A DNA stretch of 64,000 nucleotides from Lysobacter_L cavernae. Lineage in GTDB: Bacteria > Pseudomonadota > Gammaproteobacteria > Xanthomonadales > Xanthomonadaceae. Under the pieces are notes generated by a model. That model worked only from the letters and a program-made list of their open reading frames with translations. It searched no databases and was not told the DNA's origin. The stretch spans positions 1 through 64,000 of the forward strand of contig NZ_JBHRXK010000005.1 in NCBI RefSeq assembly GCF_042648505.1, in the 5' to 3' direction. Shown here piece after piece: positions 63,129 to 64,000 of this stretch; position 1 is the stretch's first letter, and each line of letters opens with the position of its first letter. A program made the translations under genes and the position numbers.

Positions 63129-63662
63129 ATGCCACACGCCAGCAAGCCTGCGCCATCAAGGCATTACGGCAAGCACCGCGGTGTGGTGATCGACAGCATC
63201 GATCCGATGCAACTGGGCCGCGTGCTGGTGCAGGTGCCGCATGTGCTCGGTGCCGGGGTGGCGCGCTGGGCGATGCCGTGCGTGCCGGTGGCCGGCCATC
63301 AAAGCGGCGTGTTCCTGCTGCCGTCGGTGGGGGCGCCGGTCTGGATCGAGTTCGAACAAGGCGATGCCGAATTGCCGATCTGGGTCGGCGGCTATTGGGT
63401 CGACGCGGCCGAGTTGCCGTCGTCTGCGCATGCCGGCCTGGCCGGGGCGTCGGGTCTGGTGTTGTTGCAGACGCCGGGCCAGAACGCGCTGACGATCTCG
63501 GACCAGTCCGGCCCCGAAGGCGGCGTCGTGCTGAGGGCACAGTCCGGGGCGACGATCGTGATCAACGAGGCCGGCATCACCATCAGCAACGGCCACGGCG
63601 CCAGCATCGTCCTGGCCGGGCCGATGGTGACGATCAACGAAGGCGCGTTGACGGTGATGTAG
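63129..63662 (+). CDS. gpV-type phage-baseplate/spike protein (contractile injection system)
   Basis: The 177-residue protein begins with a basic N-terminus and then YGKHRGVVIDSIDPMQLGRV (13-32), the start of the gp5/VgrG-type OB-fold of gpV-like baseplate proteins, with PCVPVAGHQSGVFLLPSVGA and VWIEFEQGDAELPIWVGGYW. The C-terminal part has the repetitive beta-helix pattern VVLRAQSGATIVINEAGITI found in spike tips. It lacks the LysM or extended VgrG domains, so it is a short OB-plus-helix spike. A ribosome binding site (AGGA) precedes ATG 63129. A PAAR-like gene follows at 40 nt. Confidence 0.85.
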   Translation: MPHASKPAPSRHYGKHRGVVIDSIDPMQLGRVLVQVPHVLGAGVARWAMPCVPVAGHQSGVFLLPSVGAPVWIEFEQGDAELPIWVGGYWVDAAELPSSAHAGLAGASGLVLLQTPGQNALTISDQSGPEGGVVLRAQSGATIVINEAGITISNGHGASIVLAGPMVTINEGALTVM

Positions 63663-63702
63663 CGATGGCGATGCAGGGACCAAACCAGCGGGAGCGCGAA
63701 TC

Positions 63703-64000
63703 ATGCCGGGCGCGGTGATGCACCTGGGCGCCAGCGTGACCTGCGCGCACGGCGGGCCGGCGACGCCGACCGCGCCCTACACCCGCGTCACCCTGGGCGG
63801 CCGACCGGTGGTGACGGTGGCTGCACCGTACACGATCGCCTACTGCAACCTGCCGCCCGCGGCCGCGGCACTGCGCTGCAGTGCCGGGCAATGGCTGGCC
63901 GGCAGCACGCGCGTATTCGCCGGAGGCCGCGCGCTGGTGCTCGACAGCAGTCCGTCACTGTGCGTGCCGAACGGCGCGGCGATGGTGGTGCTGGAATGCC
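63703..64000 (+). CDS. PAAR-like tip protein, partial (runs off window)
   Basis: The first 99 codons read MPGAVMHLGASVTCAHGGPA at the start and contain CSAGQWLAGSTRVFAGG and SLCVPNGAAMVVLEC, the repeating GxxxxxC/hGGxA pattern of PAAR-like proteins found next to gpV-type baseplate proteins in extracellular contractile injection systems. The 3' end is beyond the window. Its position, 40 nt after the spike gene, fits a spike-plus-tip pair. Confidence 0.78.
   Translation, partial: MPGAVMHLGASVTCAHGGPATPTAPYTRVTLGGRPVVTVAAPYTIAYCNLPPAAAALRCSAGQWLAGSTRVFAGGRALVLDSSPSLCVPNGAAMVVLEC

Overview
The window is high-GC, densely coding bacterial chromosome. Gene content and style suggest a gammaproteobacterium of the Xanthomonadales/Lysobacteraceae type (Lysobacter, Luteimonas or Stenotrophomonas relatives). 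The grounds are a large TonB-dependent receptor, many secreted hydrolases and metallopeptidases, M56/BlaI regulation, GTAGCCCGGG-type palindromic repeats and a glycine riboswitch ahead of a PF03458 transporter. The taxonomic call is inference. No rRNA, tRNA or CRISPR array was seen. 

Layout. 1-100: the 5' end of an insertion sequence leaving the window (IS1182-type transposase start, minus strand). 0.3-6.2 kb: VOC protein, PlsC-type acyltransferase, DUF5694 protein, secreted amidohydrolase and secreted nucleotide pyrophosphatase/phosphodiesterase-like protein. 6.4-9.4 kb: TonB-dependent receptor, followed by a perfect 12-bp hairpin and a 24-codon remnant of a REP-associated (RAYT) transposase. 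9.5-15.3 kb: methyltransferase, YqaA, a REP-rich gap, then three zinc peptidases of different families in a row (M13, M14-like, DUF2268). 15.5-19 kb: RidA, RIO kinase, YehS, RsuA-type pseudouridine synthase, GST. 19.3-29.3 kb: vanadium-haloperoxidase-like protein with an altered active site, bile-acid/Na+ symporter-like protein, PLP decarboxylase, thioesterase, serine hydrolase, an unusual NHL-propeller/M23 fusion and two membrane proteins. 29.5-43 kb: degenerate AAA+ protein, divergent azoreductase/LysR pair with tandem operator dyads, epimerase, M56/BlaI pair with an operator, a 4-nt-overlapping methyltransferase/YkgJ pair, VOC/AlkD pair, a cyclase-like orphan, small housekeeping enzymes and an AraC/GyrI protein. 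43-49.6 kb: glycine transporter with tandem glycine riboswitch, Zn alcohol dehydrogenase, SDR and aldo/keto reductase beside a divergent AraC regulator, then an MFS exporter carrying the stump of a lost upstream oxidoreductase gene. 49.9-63 kb: glycosyltransferase, DUF1993, TrhO, lipoprotein, TIGR03862 flavoprotein, serine hydrolase, LLM oxidoreductase, a LysR divergent from a secreted protein, FKBP isomerase, SDR, and an ArsR/SRPBCC pair with a tandem operator. 63.1 kb to the end: the first two genes of what looks like a contractile injection system (gpV-type baseplate/spike protein and a PAAR-like tip), cut by the window edge. 

Most of the window is ordinary chromosomal housekeeping and stress or detoxification content in short transcription units, commonly a regulator beside its target. 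The strongest leads are the injection-system edge at the right end together with a lone pseudo-AAA+ protein at 29.5 kb resembling the ATPase of such systems, the NHL-M23 fusion, the haloperoxidase homologue lacking its catalytic histidine motif, and several intergenic dyad or repeat structures. All family assignments were made by reading motifs, without a database search.
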